DNA of 64,000 bases from Volvox africanus (lineage: Eukaryota; Chlorophyta; Chlorophyceae; Chlamydomonadales; Volvocaceae), in the NCBI GenBank assembly GCA_030268105.1, contig BSDZ01000003.1, positions 4,402,001-4,466,000 of the forward strand, in the 5' to 3' direction. The translations under genes and the position numbers were made by a program. Within the stretch, counting starts at the first letter, position 1, and every line of letters starts with the position of its first letter. The notes beneath the pieces are model-generated. The model had not been told where the DNA came from. It did not search any database and was given only the letters and a program-made list of their open reading frames with translations. Positions 21,814-40,950 of the stretch are shown here, piece by piece.

Positions 21814-23665
21814 CTTGTCGACCCTCGGAAACTTCAGCGCTGCCACGCGAGATGGTGGCATGCACCGCAAAGCACTGGAACTCAGCCACGCCGGGCCGCT
21901 GAGCCCCAGTACCCGGCCAGACCACCGCTTGAGACCGCGAGGCCGCCCTGCAACGAGGGTGCACGAAGGGCGACAGGCCACAGCGCCGCAACTGATGCCA
22001 CCAGACCAAGGCGGCAGATACACCACCGCTAGACGATGGCATAGTCCACCAAGAAACGCCCTATCTACCTGGCACCAGCATTCACAAGTAGTCTATCTGT
22101 TTCCATGCGCCATCCACTACTTATGGCGCTCTGTACAGCCTGCGTACTATACAGCGGAACCGTTTGTTTATTTACAGGGGTCCCAACCGATTATTGCATC
22201 GACTGTTTATCATACCGATTTTTATTCCGGCCGATTCTTACTCCATGCTGGGGCTTATCGTACCTTAAAATTGGCAGGTTTGGCATTTGCCGTGATTCCA
22301 CTCAAGAACTGCAACAGGCATTTAGGTGTCGTGCTTTGCACGGGATCCAGAGGGACCCACAGGGGCCATTCAAGCCCAAAGCAAGCTTACCTGCGGCTGC
22401 TTGCTGGAAGGCGCGATAGGCGGATGCGTTCGTAGTGGGCAGGCTGTGCTGAACAATGGACGCTGTGCCTTGGAATGTTAGCTCATATAATGCGTGCCAG
22501 ACGGTGTCTGCGCCACGCGACAAATCCCGCCAGGACCTGTACAGGCCGATGACATCAGCAATTGAAAATATTAATGGATACCGGTAAGACCACAAGACGA
22601 CTGTGAGGTGCGGCTACTCCATGCTACGACAACTATGCGTGAGCTCACTGCACTGCACTCCTCGTTCGCGCATGTTCGCCGAAGATACAGCAGTTGAGAC
22701 GACTTGTTGAAAGGGAGCTCAAGTGTGTCCGGGGAACATCGTAACCAGACACCTCCGCATACCGGAGACACGCAATCCGCACACGTACCCCGACTGACGT
22801 ATATAAGCAGGCTTGCCTTTTATGCCGGGGCGCTAGACGATGCAACCCTTCTCCAGTGCAGCGGGCGGAGGTGCGTGGTTGATGCACATTCACGAGCACG
22901 AGCTTACCGCAGGGCTCGGTGTCATCGCATCTATTGCAGGTGCCGCATAAACAGTTTGTTCCCAGCCCCGTGTTTTCCTCATGAACAATCTGATCCATGC
23001 AGTCAACTTCTCGCTAAAGCATCCTCTCCTAGACGTATGGGTTAGGGCCGTCCGATTTCCTTAGCACATTCGGGTTAGCTGCAGCCAGCCTGGTATTTCA
23101 TCTGGGGCCTACCTAGGTGTTGGCAATTGTTTCCGATCTCCCCTACCGTAACGGCCGAAGTAAGCGGCCGAAAGTCTACCTGGATGCATCGGCACGCATC
23201 GCACGCATCGTGTGCTCGGCGCTGTACTAAACGACCCTTTAGTACTTACCATTTGAGACCCAAGCGCCCAGCATTCCTCTCTTCTCCTTTCAGGGATAGC
23301 ATCAGTAACTTTGGCAGAGCGCACATATTCCCTTATGATTCAAGCATATGTCCCTCATCCTACGTCCGTCCTTTTCCCAGTGCCTTTTAGAAAACAACAC
23401 CCACCGCTCCCTTGTTTGTGCTACCCCGTCCGCCCCAACGCCCCCACCTGCTCACGCACGTGCAGCGCGCCAGCTCCACCGGTCCCAAGTGACCAAAAAT
23501 GGCCTCAACCACCTCCACAGGAAGGTCGTCTAGAGCTGCTCGATTGCACGTGCCGTCATCATCTGGCCCAGTCTCTGAGTTGCCTTCCATCCCGTCACCT
23601 ACACGCAGAACACAGTCAACGATAGCTAAACTATGCGGCCACGAGTTGGCAAGATCAGCCACCAT
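21814..23665 (-). CDS. F-box protein (three exons resolved, 3' end open)
   Basis: Exons 23448-23665, 22391-22536 and 21814-21947 join with matching phases (2, 1, 0) at GTGGGG, GTAAGC and GTGCGG donors. The first junction rebuilds a full F-box: LDDLPVEVVEAIFGHLGPVE, LARCTCVSRSWRDLSRGADT, VWHALYELTF. F-box proteins bring substrates to SCF cullin-RING ubiquitin ligases through SKP1. After the F-box come AYRAFQQAAAGRPRGLKRWS and a stretch ending FPRVDK with no repeat type I recognise, so the substrate is unknown. The start could be the ATG at 23665 or an internal one at 23590. The last exon ends at a donor, so more exons lie toward 21000. Confidence 0.75.
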
Positions 23666-24389
23666 GGAGCCGATACCTCTGTTGACTATAAAATAAAAAA
23701 TAAAAAAGCTCAGCCTAGGGATCGCCGAACTTCTGACGAACGGTGACATGCCACCTCCACATGGGAGCACTCGCGTTCATTGTGGTCCTTTCCCCTCCGC
23801 TAATCCTCACCTCTCCGCGCGGAGCGCCGCATTTGCACTACAGCACGCTTTTGAGCGCTCATCACTAGAGTTCTGCGGGGGGAGTAAACTGATTTGCCGA
23901 TTCAACATGTAAAGAATATATGTCCAACCTGTCCTTGGAGGGGGGGGGGATGATGACCACTCTTGCCATTTCCGGCAGGGTGCCGGGGCAAAGGGTGCGC
24001 GCGGGATACGCTGCTGACATCCTAAGGTTAAAAACGATAGTTAAGGGCATAGGTCGTACGGACTACGGCACATCGGCATGCACACGATTGCTACGAAGGT
24101 TTTCCGGGATGCCAGCCTTCGTGCTCATGGGTAAGAAGGAATGACCTCAGTCACAACAGAAGAAGTCAACAACGTTAGTTCCCAAGCATGGTTCCAAGCG
24201 TGGGCCTACCGCTTTTGCTTCGGTAGGACTCGCACTGCTGCCGCTATAAGTTGATCAAGGGTCCGATCGAGCCTCCCCATCCTGCATGCAAGGATAGGCT
24301 AGGTGCTAGGTGCGAACATCAGAAGTGGTTCCTGAGGCCAATGCGCTTGCCATGCTCATAACTGGATGGGAATATCTCGTCAACCATTT

Positions 24390-24961
24390 CCAAAGTACCT
24401 TTCAGCCTGATGCAAGGCGCTCTTTAAGTCTTCGAACATGGCGAGTTGGACACCCTGCGACAACAACAGCGTGCGGACGTACTTATCATGGGCAGCGGGG
24501 TAGATCATTAGTGGCCTGGTTACCTTGCCCGCGTCCTTTCTGAAGGCCCGCTCGAAGAGCATCTGTAGCTCTCTCATCGCTCGGGTGTTGTGCTCCCTGT
24601 GCGTCCACCACGCCAGAACTAGGTAAGAGGTCCGAATGCAAAGTCAGGGGTTTGATGGAGGGCTGCTAAGCATGGGGCTTTGCTTCGCACATGCAGGCCC
24701 TTTAACGCATGGGTGGAAGGAAGTTTTGCAGGTTGGCTTAAAACTTCAGTGGGGGTAAGCTAGTGCTTCAAAGACTTCCATGCTAAGCCGCCGCTCCGCT
24801 GTGCGTCGGAGCTCGGTGCCTTGGCTGCATAGATAGGGGAAGGCAAGGACGGAATTGACCATGCCTGACCATGTAGTAAGCGCCCAATTTAGCCGAAGTT
24901 GCTGGTAACGCTCTTGAGTCAACGCTCCACATTCAATATCGCTGTCTGAACTACTATGCAT
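24390..24961 (-). CDS. Unrecognised protein-coding exons
   Basis: Two blocks look genuinely coding. One starts MHSSSDSDIECGALTQERYQ at 24961 and runs through QLRLNWALTTWSGMVNSVLA and AERRLSMEVFEAL. The other, ~24610-24390, reads WWTHREHNTRAMRELQMLFE, RAFRKDAGKVTRPLMIYPAA, HDKYVRTLLLSQGVQLAMFE, DLKSALHQAERYF. Both are amphipathic-helical and have no stop, but the only donors near the first do not match the acceptor phases of the second, so a small exon may lie between. I do not recognise the family. The putative start lies 187 bp from the divergent SAS-6 start, so the two probably share a promoter region. Confidence 0.4.
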
Positions 24962-25147
24962 ACTTGCAAAAGATCGCAAATTGAGAGCGCCTGGTACTTC
25001 CGGGCCGGTGACAAGAAAGACTGTACGAACCGTGCAAAAAGACAGCCCACAATTTGCACATGCATACACTGATGTCCGCATGTCCCCGACCGTTATGCCA
25101 TTACTACAATTGATAATCGGCCAGACGGCTAACATAACTGGATAGCC

Positions 25148-28100
25148 ATGCCTCTCCTGCTTGATCCTGAGGACCCTAAAGCACCAATCGGCTTTGATTT
25201 GTCCACGTCTTCAACCTTGTTTTGGAGGCCAGTTCCTGTTCTTCTTAAGCAGCACGATCGGGAAGACCAGCAAGAGGCCTTGACTGTCCGCATTTTGACT
25301 GGCTACGCCCGCCAGAACCATAATCTTCGGGTACGCCGTAGCTCATGAATCCGTTTTTTTGGCATGGCTTCTGCGCTGGAACGATTAACCATTCAAAGTC
25401 GCGACCACTTCCGACAGATACTCCGCATTCACGTTTCCAACGACTCCGACCTGTACTTTCTGCACACTCTTGAAGTCAGCGAAGAAGATTTTCAAAGCTT
25501 AAAGAATGAACAGGGTATTTTGGTGGACTTCGCAAGTTTTCCGGGGAAGGTTATCAGCTTGCTGGAGAAATGTATGACTGCGCAGGCAGGAGATTCTCCC
25601 AGGTGTGCAGCATTTGGACGCATTTGGAATTATATGTAGCTTTGAAGTGATGCACAGTACATGGGCCTCGGTCATGTACTGAGGGGTCGTGTTACACGTG
25701 TTGGGTTGTACCCTGTACCCAGGTCTGGCTCATTCCCAAGAACAGCCCGATCCTTTGCCAAACTCCAAATGCAATATTGTGTAGATTCCAGGCAGTGATG
25801 ATGGTCCGTGGCAACGATTCTCTTTTCAAGATTGTGGAGATAAATGACTTCAAGCAGCTGCCGCACATTACCCTCTCCTTCAGGCCTGGCAATGACTCAG
25901 TCGTGAAGCAGGCAGGTTACTCCCCACATCGCCTTACCGCGTTTCCACGTCGAGCGTTGGCCACCTTCCTTTCATGGCAGATGACGATATACTTTCGTTT
26001 GGGACAAGCCATCCTGTGATGGTTCAGAAGCAGCTATGTGCGTTTCAAACCCACCACCTGCAACATGTCCCTTGACAGTTTCTTGCATTCAGGCTTACGG
26101 AGGTCAAGTCTAACTGCCAGGAGCTGTCAGACTCCCTTGAAAAAGCCAAGGTACGCATGCCTCGATTTCCTAGTCCGCTGCCGACGTGATATTTGCCGTG
26201 TTCTTTAGGGTCCTAGCACTGGACTATCTACCTAAGTTGTAATTGGCAACTTCGGTTAACTACGATGATTATACTTTTTGCTCACAAAATCCATTAACAG
26301 GACGAACGGGACAGTGCTTCTGTCCAGCTAGCGCAGTGCCGCCAGCAGCTGACCGAACTTCGAGAGCAATATGACAAGCACCTCCTAGAAGTGCAGGCAC
26401 AAGCCAAAACCCAACAGGCATCGGCGCATGAGGAGCGTCTTCGGGAGAAAACCCAGCTCAAGGACCAGCACGATAGGTAGGCTTAGGCGGTGCTGATGTA
26501 AAACTCACGCGCAATTGTGAATCTGCCAAGAGGAACATTAATGGGGTTTTGATGCCAAATGGTTGTGACTCTGAAGCGAAAAATTTTTAATGTGTGAGGA
26601 GCCAATCAGTAGCATGCAGGCGCAGGAACCAGTTACGTCAAGGCCAAAGAGGACAAGTGTTTTGGTGCCATGTGAGAAATTTAAGAGGACTTGTGGTAGA
26701 GCCAAAGTCCACGTAGGGATTTGAAATAGCCTGAGCGTGTTGGCTGTAGGGAGCGTGGGGAGCTGGAGAGACGTTTTCGGGACCAAATTTCTAGTCTCAA
26801 CGTTCGGCTTGGGGAGCTTGACTCTGAGAACCGGAAGCTGAGGGAAATCAAGTACGAGCTTGACACCAAGGTGCGCCTTCTGTAGACCTGTTATTTCGTG
26901 AATGCTTAAGACAACTCTATGGTGATATTTCATGTCCTTTTGCGTTGGAATCGGTCTCAGAATGCTGCATGTTATGTATGCCAAGACCCGTTTTTACGTG
27001 CATGTTATCCCAACGATAGGTATCGGAGTTGAGCCACAAACTAGGGACCGCGGAGGGAAGCAACCGATCCCTAGACGAGGAAGGCATGAAGCTGCGCACT
27101 CTCAATCAGCAGCTGTCCATGGCCAAGCATGAACTGGAGATACAGTTAAACGAAGCGCGCGCAAAGCTGCTTGCAATGGAGGAAAAGGTAAGGCAAACGC
27201 ACTGGTTGGGCAAATGGACGTTCCTCTCGCTCGTGGAAGGGAGTTGCTTTCGTGCGTGATACACTTATGAGACCCAAAGCTCTCCGCCGCATCCGGCCCA
27301 CAGACTCAGTCCCAGGCGGACGTGGTGGAACAGCAACGTGGTCGTTTGCGCGACATGGAGGGCGCACTGCGACAAGTCGAGCAGCGGTGTGCTGATCTGC
27401 GTGAGGCGGTTGCCGCTGCGGAAGCCCGTGGAAAGGAGGCGCAGGCGGAGGTCTTAAAGGGCAACCAGATCATCGAGAAGCTCACGGTGTGTGGGTATTC
27501 GCGGCACGGAAAGGGCCGAAATTAAAGATATGGAAACTCCCTAATTCTAGAGGAATGAATTTAAATGCGTCTGTTTGCAATGCGTTTTGGTGTCGATGCC
27601 GTAAAGGGTAGAAATCTAATTCGAGCTGCTTCCATTGCAGACAGATTTGAGGCTGGCTAAGGAAAAGACGAAGCGCAAGGCTGCCATAATCATGCGGCAG
27701 GAGGAGGAGCTACAGCAGCGAGAGCAGGCGCTTACGAGCGCAATGCGCGAACTAACTGCACTGGGTCAGCAGTTGGAATCCCAGCGCAATGAGCTTGGCG
27801 GACTGCAAGCTGAGAACGAATCACTGCGTGGCAAATTGGAGGATAGCAAGCAGCAGTTACTGAGCAACGAGCAAATGATACGGTGGCTGAACCAGCAGGT
27901 GGGCTGTCGGTGATGCATCGATCTCGGAAGCGAGGGATGTAACGAAAGGGGACGTTCAGGAAGGTTTAGAATAGTGTAAAGGTTTTGTAACATAAAGTAA
28001 AGGGTTTAATCCTTCAGAAGATATTCATTGTATGTGGATACTGGTTAGCAGAACACCACGGATGTAGCATCGCTGGTACACTGCTCGTGCGGAAATTCGT

Positions 28101-29011
28101 TAACGATCTGGACGGCATTCCTAATCCGGGGGATAATATGTACGTTAGAAACTTTGTATAATGCCAGAGAGTATAGCACTTGTAAAAGTATCGACTATAG
28201 ACGCACTCCATGGCTCCAGACAATGAGTGCGTGCAGGCAAAGTCCTCAGTTAGTAGCTTGTCACTTTTTCTGACCCTTTTCTGACCTTTTTTGGACGCTT
28301 CATGATGTGGCCCTTGGCTTTCAGGTCACCGAGGCGACGTTGCACGGATCGGGAAGCGGCGTCCCTAGTTCACGTTACACATTCCGCCCATCGTCGACCC
28401 TCACGTCTACCGTATCAGCGCCTTCTGCAGCGGCGACCCCAGCTGTAGGACTCTTGGCAGGCCCGGCTCATTCCTCAGTTTACAAAGCTGGCACGGCGCC
28501 TGTCAGTAGATATTCCGCTGCATTGGGTGCTGGTGGCTCCACGGGTACAGGCACAGCAATGACCGCTTGTACTCTTGGGATCGGGTCGCATGCATCGTCG
28601 TCGACAGCAACTACTGTCGGACAAGCAGGTCCCGGAAGCAGCACTGTTGGCTTCGGAACAAGCTCTGGATTTGGGACAGCTGCAGGTGGCGGCATGCCGG
28701 GCGCATCGGGGACCATACCGGGCTCCACTTTCCGGAGCAATTTCGGCACTTCCTCGCATAAATCGACAGGGGTGGGGAGCTCAGGATTAGCCTCAGCTAT
28801 GGTGACGCCAGGTCCCCAACGAGTTGGTGGGGCAGGCTCATATAGTGTATCATCATCACTGTCGTTTGGTGCAGGTGTCGCGCCGCCCAGGCTAGCAGAC
28901 CCAACACCGGGGCCCAACAAGTACGGATTAATGGGATTCAATGGCATGGATGGTGGAACTAGGGCGTCGGCAGAAGGGTCCAGTGGGCGCGGGACCGAGA
29001 CCGGAAGATGA
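25148..29011 (+). CDS. SAS6: Centriole cartwheel protein SAS-6 (BLD12)
   Basis: Ten exons: 25148-25330, 25418-25602, 25785-25911, 26079-26150, 26301-26476, 26750-26870, 27020-27187, 27304-27486, 27641-27898 and 28325-29011, 2160 nt, 719 aa; every junction keeps phase. The N-terminal head (STLFWRPVPV; FLHTLEVSEEDFQ; the PISA-region sequence GILVDFASFPGKV; IVEINDFKQLPHITLSFRPG) is followed by a long coiled coil (exons 4-9) and a 230-residue Ser/Gly/Thr/Pro-rich tail. SAS-6 head-to-head ring assembly gives the nine-fold symmetry of the cartwheel at the base of new centrioles and basal bodies. Exon 3 ends AAGCAG|GCAGGT, a GC-AG intron, needed to give the conserved VVKQFLAFRL. Name based on recall of Chlamydomonas BLD12; very confident. 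Confidence 0.95.
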
Positions 29012-29332
29012 CGACATGGCCGGAAATGGCGGCCTGGATAAGCATGTTTGATAAGCACTTAGTTGACGTGACTCGACAAGCAGGCTGGACGTTGAAAGGC
29101 AAAGGACAAGGTGGTTTGGGACTGTATTGCGGGGTTCGTAAGCTATACATGTTCTACGTGAACACTGTCGACTCCTTAACGCTTGGACTCTTCATACCGC
29201 GGGGGTTCCAATAACGGGACGCACTTGGATAACAACATAACTAGGTTCTACCCCGACTGAGAGCGGGCCAAAGACCCTAATGTTAAGGGCAGGGTGCCCC
29301 CATGTCGATGGACGGTGACGACCCCAATTAAA

Positions 29333-29541
29333 GTGACCTGCGAGCTGACCAGTAGTGGAGTTGACGCCTTAGTTGATTCGGCAGATTCCGCTGGATGCTG
29401 GTGGTGGGTGCTGAACCTGGGAAAACCACTGATTTCGGAGAAGACGGCATGGGAGACTGGATGAGGGTGCCCCGAAATACCGGGGAAGGTAGGGACTGCC
29501 AGGTTAGTGGCCACGGGTGATGTACCCCCCTATCCTACACA
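29333..29541 (-). mobile_element. 209-bp dispersed element, copy 2
   Basis: Reverse complement of the insert at 17680-17888, the same length with about four mismatches by eye. No target duplication is evident: the ten bases on either side (CCCAATTAAA and CATAACTATT) do not match. It abuts a Copia pol remnant in the opposite orientation, so its link to Copia LTR orientation is not fixed. Confidence 0.75.
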
Positions 29542-29554
29542 CATAACTATTTAC

Positions 29555-29645
29555 GCATAGCATGGGTGGGCCCGCATGTGGGTAACAAGCTTTCAAAGGG
29601 GGATGCTAAACCGAGGGTGCTGGTAGGATACTTGATTCTGTGGTA
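29555..29645 (+). pseudogene. Copia integrase remnant
   Basis: Reads IAWVGPHVGNKLSKGDAKPR then VLVGYLILW and a stop. This matches the end of the Copia integrase core, where KL(S/D)...R(G/V)xFVGY is conserved. Only about 30 codons are left. Confidence 0.6.
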
Positions 29646-29976
29646 ATAGCATCTCTTCCCAGCCCGTTGGAAGCGGTCATACCCACTAAATTAATGCTTG
29701 GAGCATCACCCTCGTATACCCAAATGTTGCGTAGCCCGTGCGTTCACAAAACTTTCCTGTTTAAGCTAATACGTTCTTCTATAGATTTCATTCATATTGG
29801 GCTACCTTGCCCGTTGGAGTCACCCGTCGGCATGATTACAGTGCTACAGCGCGGCAACCGTTCCTAATGATTTGCAATAGTATTGGCAGCGGTGTCTGCA
29901 GCATGGCTTGCAGGAATCGACAAACGCAGCTTTCGCGACGTTCATGTCCAGGACTGCCACGGCCCTGCAGCCGTGA
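29646..29976. other. Spacer and ALG1 3' flank
   Basis: No gene seen. On the minus strand a TGTAA, the volvocine-type polyadenylation signal, lies near 29836, about 140 bases beyond the ALG1 stop, a plausible 3' end for that gene. Confidence 0.45.
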
Positions 29977-31368
29977 CTAGCCCCCCTGATATCCCAGCAA
30001 CGGGGCAGCCACCTGGAGCCAATTCTTATCCCACCGCAAAGCCTGATTCTTGGCAACGTTACCCTGCAGCTCCACCATCTGGGCGCTGAGGGTGCCAGGG
30101 AAACCCTTCAATAGACTGGCCAGCTGCATCGCAAGCTCATCGCCACTGCTGAAGAGCAGGCCCGTTTCGCCTGGTGTTACCAGCTCCGTGATGCAGCTGT
30201 ACGACATGGCACACACCGGCAACCCACTACCGAACATGTCCACCACTTTCATTGGCAGATCCAACCCCGATGAGGATGCATGCAAGGACACTCCCACGTC
30301 TGAGGCGCCCAGCAGTAGCGGATAATCCCCTGCCTCCAGCCACAGCGACCTTATTGCCACCTTCTTGAAAGACATGGACGCTATTCGTGACATGTACATG
30401 CCCTTCTGCGGCCCTTTGCCTGTGATAAGGAATAGTACCTCCGGCAATGCCTCACCAGCGCCACTGTTGCTGCTATCTGCAGCAGATCCACTGGCTAATT
30501 GGTCATATCGGACCGCGGCGTCTAGCAGAATGGAAAAGTCTTCGTCAGGAGTCCAGCTGGTGCTGCTGACCACGATGGCAGGCCGGTCCGGTCTCAAGCT
30601 GATGGCCTGGCCGGGCTTTTTTACTGAAACCGTGGTCAACTCCCCAGCTTCCAGGGTGTGTTTCACCTCGGTTTGGCTGCCGCGATGGGTCAGAATGTCA
30701 TCGAAGGTGGGCTGCTCCAGCATGGGGCCCAGCTTACGGAACAGCGCGTGCAGGGTGGGCAGGTCTGTGCGCTTAAAGAAGGCAGGAGGCCGATCGTAGA
30801 GCACAGTTGCTCTAATACTCCATTTCCGAAGCAGATCCGTCTGCATAGATCTCGTGACGCAGAAGTGGGCGTCCCCTCGTTTCCCCCAGAAACGCTCGTA
30901 ACTATGCGCTAGCGGCACCAACGGATGGCGTTGACCCTGCGACAGTGCCAGAATAGTGTAGCCATAATTGTGCCAGTCTATAACCAGCTTCGCCCTTTGC
31001 CGTCTCGCCGCTAGCCAGCAAACGGCCATAGTCGGAATTGCCGGTGGATTCTGCAATAGGATGTGCCCTGGCGAAGGTAGTGTTATGAGCATTATCCACA
31101 GCAGTCTTACAAGCTGATGCAAAACTTTTAAAAAAAGGAATAACAATCTTGGCAGTCTTCGAAGCCATATAGGAGGCTCCCCCACCACATGGATGTGCAC
31201 ATTGTTCGCGGAAACAAGCTCCTGAAGCGGAGCTGACCCGCCATATGCCACAACGTGCACATCGGTTGAAGCCTGTCTGCTTAATGACAGTGTATGATAT
31301 TGCATGCGCGGGCTTCGGCCGAAGTCCCCAAGCACGACGACCCAATGAACATGCTGAGTTGTTTTCAT
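29977..31368 (-). CDS. ALG1: Chitobiosyldiphosphodolichol beta-mannosyltransferase ALG1
   Basis: Single-exon frame of 463 aa (family usually 450-480). ALG1 (GT33) adds the first mannose from GDP-mannose to GlcNAc2-PP-dolichol on the cytosolic face of the ER in N-glycan assembly. Family landmarks: VVVLGDFGRSPRMQYH near the start, a membrane-embedded stretch LPRLLFLFLKVLHQLVRLLW (about residues 91-110), LLQNPPAIPTM, LVIDWHNYGYTILAL, SSTSWTPDEDFSILLDA, FLITGKGP, and the donor-binding HASSSGLDLPMKVVDMFGSG followed by LPVCA. The absence of introns is unusual beside its 10- to 16-exon neighbours. ATG at 31368 chosen because the conserved GDFGRSP lies 14 residues in. Confidence 0.95.
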   Translation of the reverse strand: MKTTQHVHWVVVLGDFGRSPRMQYHTLSLSRQASTDVHVVAYGGSAPLQELVSANNVHIHVVGEPPIWLRRLPRLLFLFLKVLHQLVRLLWIMLITLPSPGHILLQNPPAIPTMAVCWLAARRQRAKLVIDWHNYGYTILALSQGQRHPLVPLAHSYERFWGKRGDAHFCVTRSMQTDLLRKWSIRATVLYDRPPAFFKRTDLPTLHALFRKLGPMLEQPTFDDILTHRGSQTEVKHTLEAGELTTVSVKKPGQAISLRPDRPAIVVSSTSWTPDEDFSILLDAAVRYDQLASGSAADSSNSGAGEALPEVLFLITGKGPQKGMYMSRIASMSFKKVAIRSLWLEAGDYPLLLGASDVGVSLHASSSGLDLPMKVVDMFGSGLPVCAMSYSCITELVTPGETGLLFSSGDELAMQLASLLKGFPGTLSAQMVELQGNVAKNQALRWDKNWLQVAAPLLGYQGG

Positions 31369-31999
31369 TTCTTTATCTTTATCAGTTATGTCAGATCATT
31401 TGAGTAGGACTTGATAGTTGTATTGCCTATAAGCGGGAAAACGTATGCGTGCTTGCATCTTCACCGTACATAACAGAGCTATTGCCCAGAAGCGCTTGGG
31501 GAAATTACACCTGTAGACTTGCTACTTCCCAATCATGTGGATTTCAGTCAACCTTCCCGGTTGCCGCTGTCCACATTTCCAGTTCCCATACAGCATGCCT
31601 ATAACACCGCAACTACAAAGTGCTCAACTACCCTCAAAGCCGTTGCCCAATCCTGCTCCGAAACCGGCGACTGCTCCTAGTGCCATAGACATGACCATAT
31701 TAAGTGGATGCGCTGCCCGATCAGGTGCGCACCTAACCTGCGCATACCCGGCGGCAAAAATCCTTCTCAGAGGCAGCCGATCCATCACCACATGGCGGTT
31801 AAAGCCATTGGCAGACCAAGCTTGCAACACGGCTTATTTCATTATTCCCTCTCGGTAGCCCTGCAGGAAAAGCCCCTAGGCCGCCTTTATACAACACAGG
31901 CGGGGAGGCCGGTATGCAAGCTCCGTGGGCACCCGTGTCACTGCCTCGCACGTTACTGATGTTACCGATGCCGTGGATAGAATCCAGCCTGGCCACATC
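31369..31999. other. Spacer between ALG1 and CUL4
   Basis: Tandem minus-strand genes; this 631-bp gap must hold the CUL4 3' UTR and the ALG1 promoter. A few short frames on both strands show no family features. Confidence 0.5.
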
Positions 32000-39596
<7,597 letters not shown>

Positions 39597-40027
39597 CCCC
39601 GTGAGATTTGCCCAACTAAGACTAAAGTGTCATGGTAGCGAGTTTTAAGTGGCCAGCGAGGGCCCAACGCGAAACACCGGAGGCCAAGCCAGTTCTGGAA
39701 ACTCCCGATTGGCTACACTTAGCAAGCACAAACTAAATACGTGTTCTGTTGCAACCCTAACGATAGTATGAGTCGATTGGGAGGGCAACTGAGTGATGAT
39801 GATAAATTCTTAATTTGCAAATGACGTACAATTAACTGGCACCGAACAGAGCCTTGATTCCACACTCTGCCTCAACGCAATGCAGTCTGGCTTTACGTGA
39901 CTGCACTACAAGCCAGACGTCTCGACTTTAGGGACTAGGGAACGAACCCTGGGGCGGTCTTTGTCCTAGGAAGTTAAACTGCAAAATAGAAGACTTGTGC
40001 TGCGTGCGATACAGTGATTTCTTGAAA
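39597..40027. promoter_or_regulatory. Divergent intergenic region CUL4 / gamma-CA-like
   Basis: About 430 bp between two start codons that face away from each other. It must contain both 5' UTRs and promoters. I see no clear TATA box or other element that could be assigned. Confidence 0.5.
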
Positions 40028-40950
40028 ATGAATCCGATTAACGGCGTCAAGGCCTTGCTACACCGCGTGGGCTTTGCTATGCGCGAGAGTGGCCAGGCCC
40101 TGGAGCGTGTTGGCTGTCGCCTTCAAGGGATTTATTCTTTCGAGGAGAAGTGTAAGATAAAGCAGGGTGCTTGCAGGATGGATGCAACTGCGCCAAAGTC
40201 CTTCTTTGCGCTATGCAGTGAGCCGGCATTCTGCTGTTCTTCCCATGCGCTATGAGGTTCCATCTGTTGCTAAGGGTGCATGGGTTGCACCTTCTGGCAT
40301 GGTGTCGGGCAACGTATCTATCGGCGAGAACAGCTCGGTCTGGTACGGTGCCATAGTTCGCGGTAAGGGGGTGTTAAGCAGAGGATCCATGCATATTTAT
40401 TCCGTATTTGACAGCGATGTGCGATTTTGGCGCAGGGGACTTCCAGCCGGTGACCGTCGGTGTGAACAGCAACATTCAGGATGCAGCTTACGTTGGTGCC
40501 GCGAGCGAGTTCAGCCCGCCAGTTGTCATCGGGGATAACGTTTCGATTGGCCATGGTGCGGTGGTGAAAGGCTCCACCATTGGAGACAACGTGCTGGTCG
40601 GCATCAACGCGGTTATCTCAGAGAACGTGGAGGTACGGTATTGTTCGTTCAAGGCAGCCCCCCAAGCAAATTACGGTTGTATACGCCTGGGCCCTTGATA
40701 ATGCCACGCCCCGTTGGAATTGCAGGTGCAGTCAGGGGCGGTTGTTGCGGCCGGGGCGTACGTGGAGGAGGGTGCTGTTGTGCCATCCGGCGAGGTCTGG
40801 GCCGGAAACCCTGCTAAAAAGCTCCGGGATGTCAGGGAAGGGGAGGTGGAGTACCTGAAATCTCTCCCAGGACGGTACACTGAGTTGGCGGGCGAGCACA
40901 AAGGCATAATGCAAGTGCTAAGCCTGAAGCAGAGGGAGTACTACTCGTAG
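40028..40950 (+). CDS. Gamma-carbonic-anhydrase-like subunit of mitochondrial complex I
   Basis: Exons 40028-40151, 40219-40362, 40436-40632 and 40726-40950; 690 nt, 229 aa, all phases agree. The N-terminus (MNPINGVKALLHRVGFAMRE...GCRLQG) looks like a mitochondrial presequence of plant/algal CAG proteins. The body is a left-handed beta helix of hexapeptide repeats (NVSIGENSSVWYGAIVRG, DFQPVTVGVNSNIQDAAYVG, VVIGDNVSIGHGAVVKG, SGEVWAGNPAKKLR). In active gamma-CAs three His ligands hold the metal (VH, GH, and HG of LHG type). Here only the GH one remains; the others are Gly and Lys. It is therefore best read as the catalytically inactive, structural CAL/CAG3-like member of the trimer on the matrix arm of complex I. 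Confidence 0.9.

Noticed and set aside
28480..29058. 192-aa minus-strand frame opposite the last SAS-6 exon
   Set aside because: Composition mirrors the Gly/Ser/Thr-rich coding strand; no motif or promoter logic. Shadow of a GC-rich exon.
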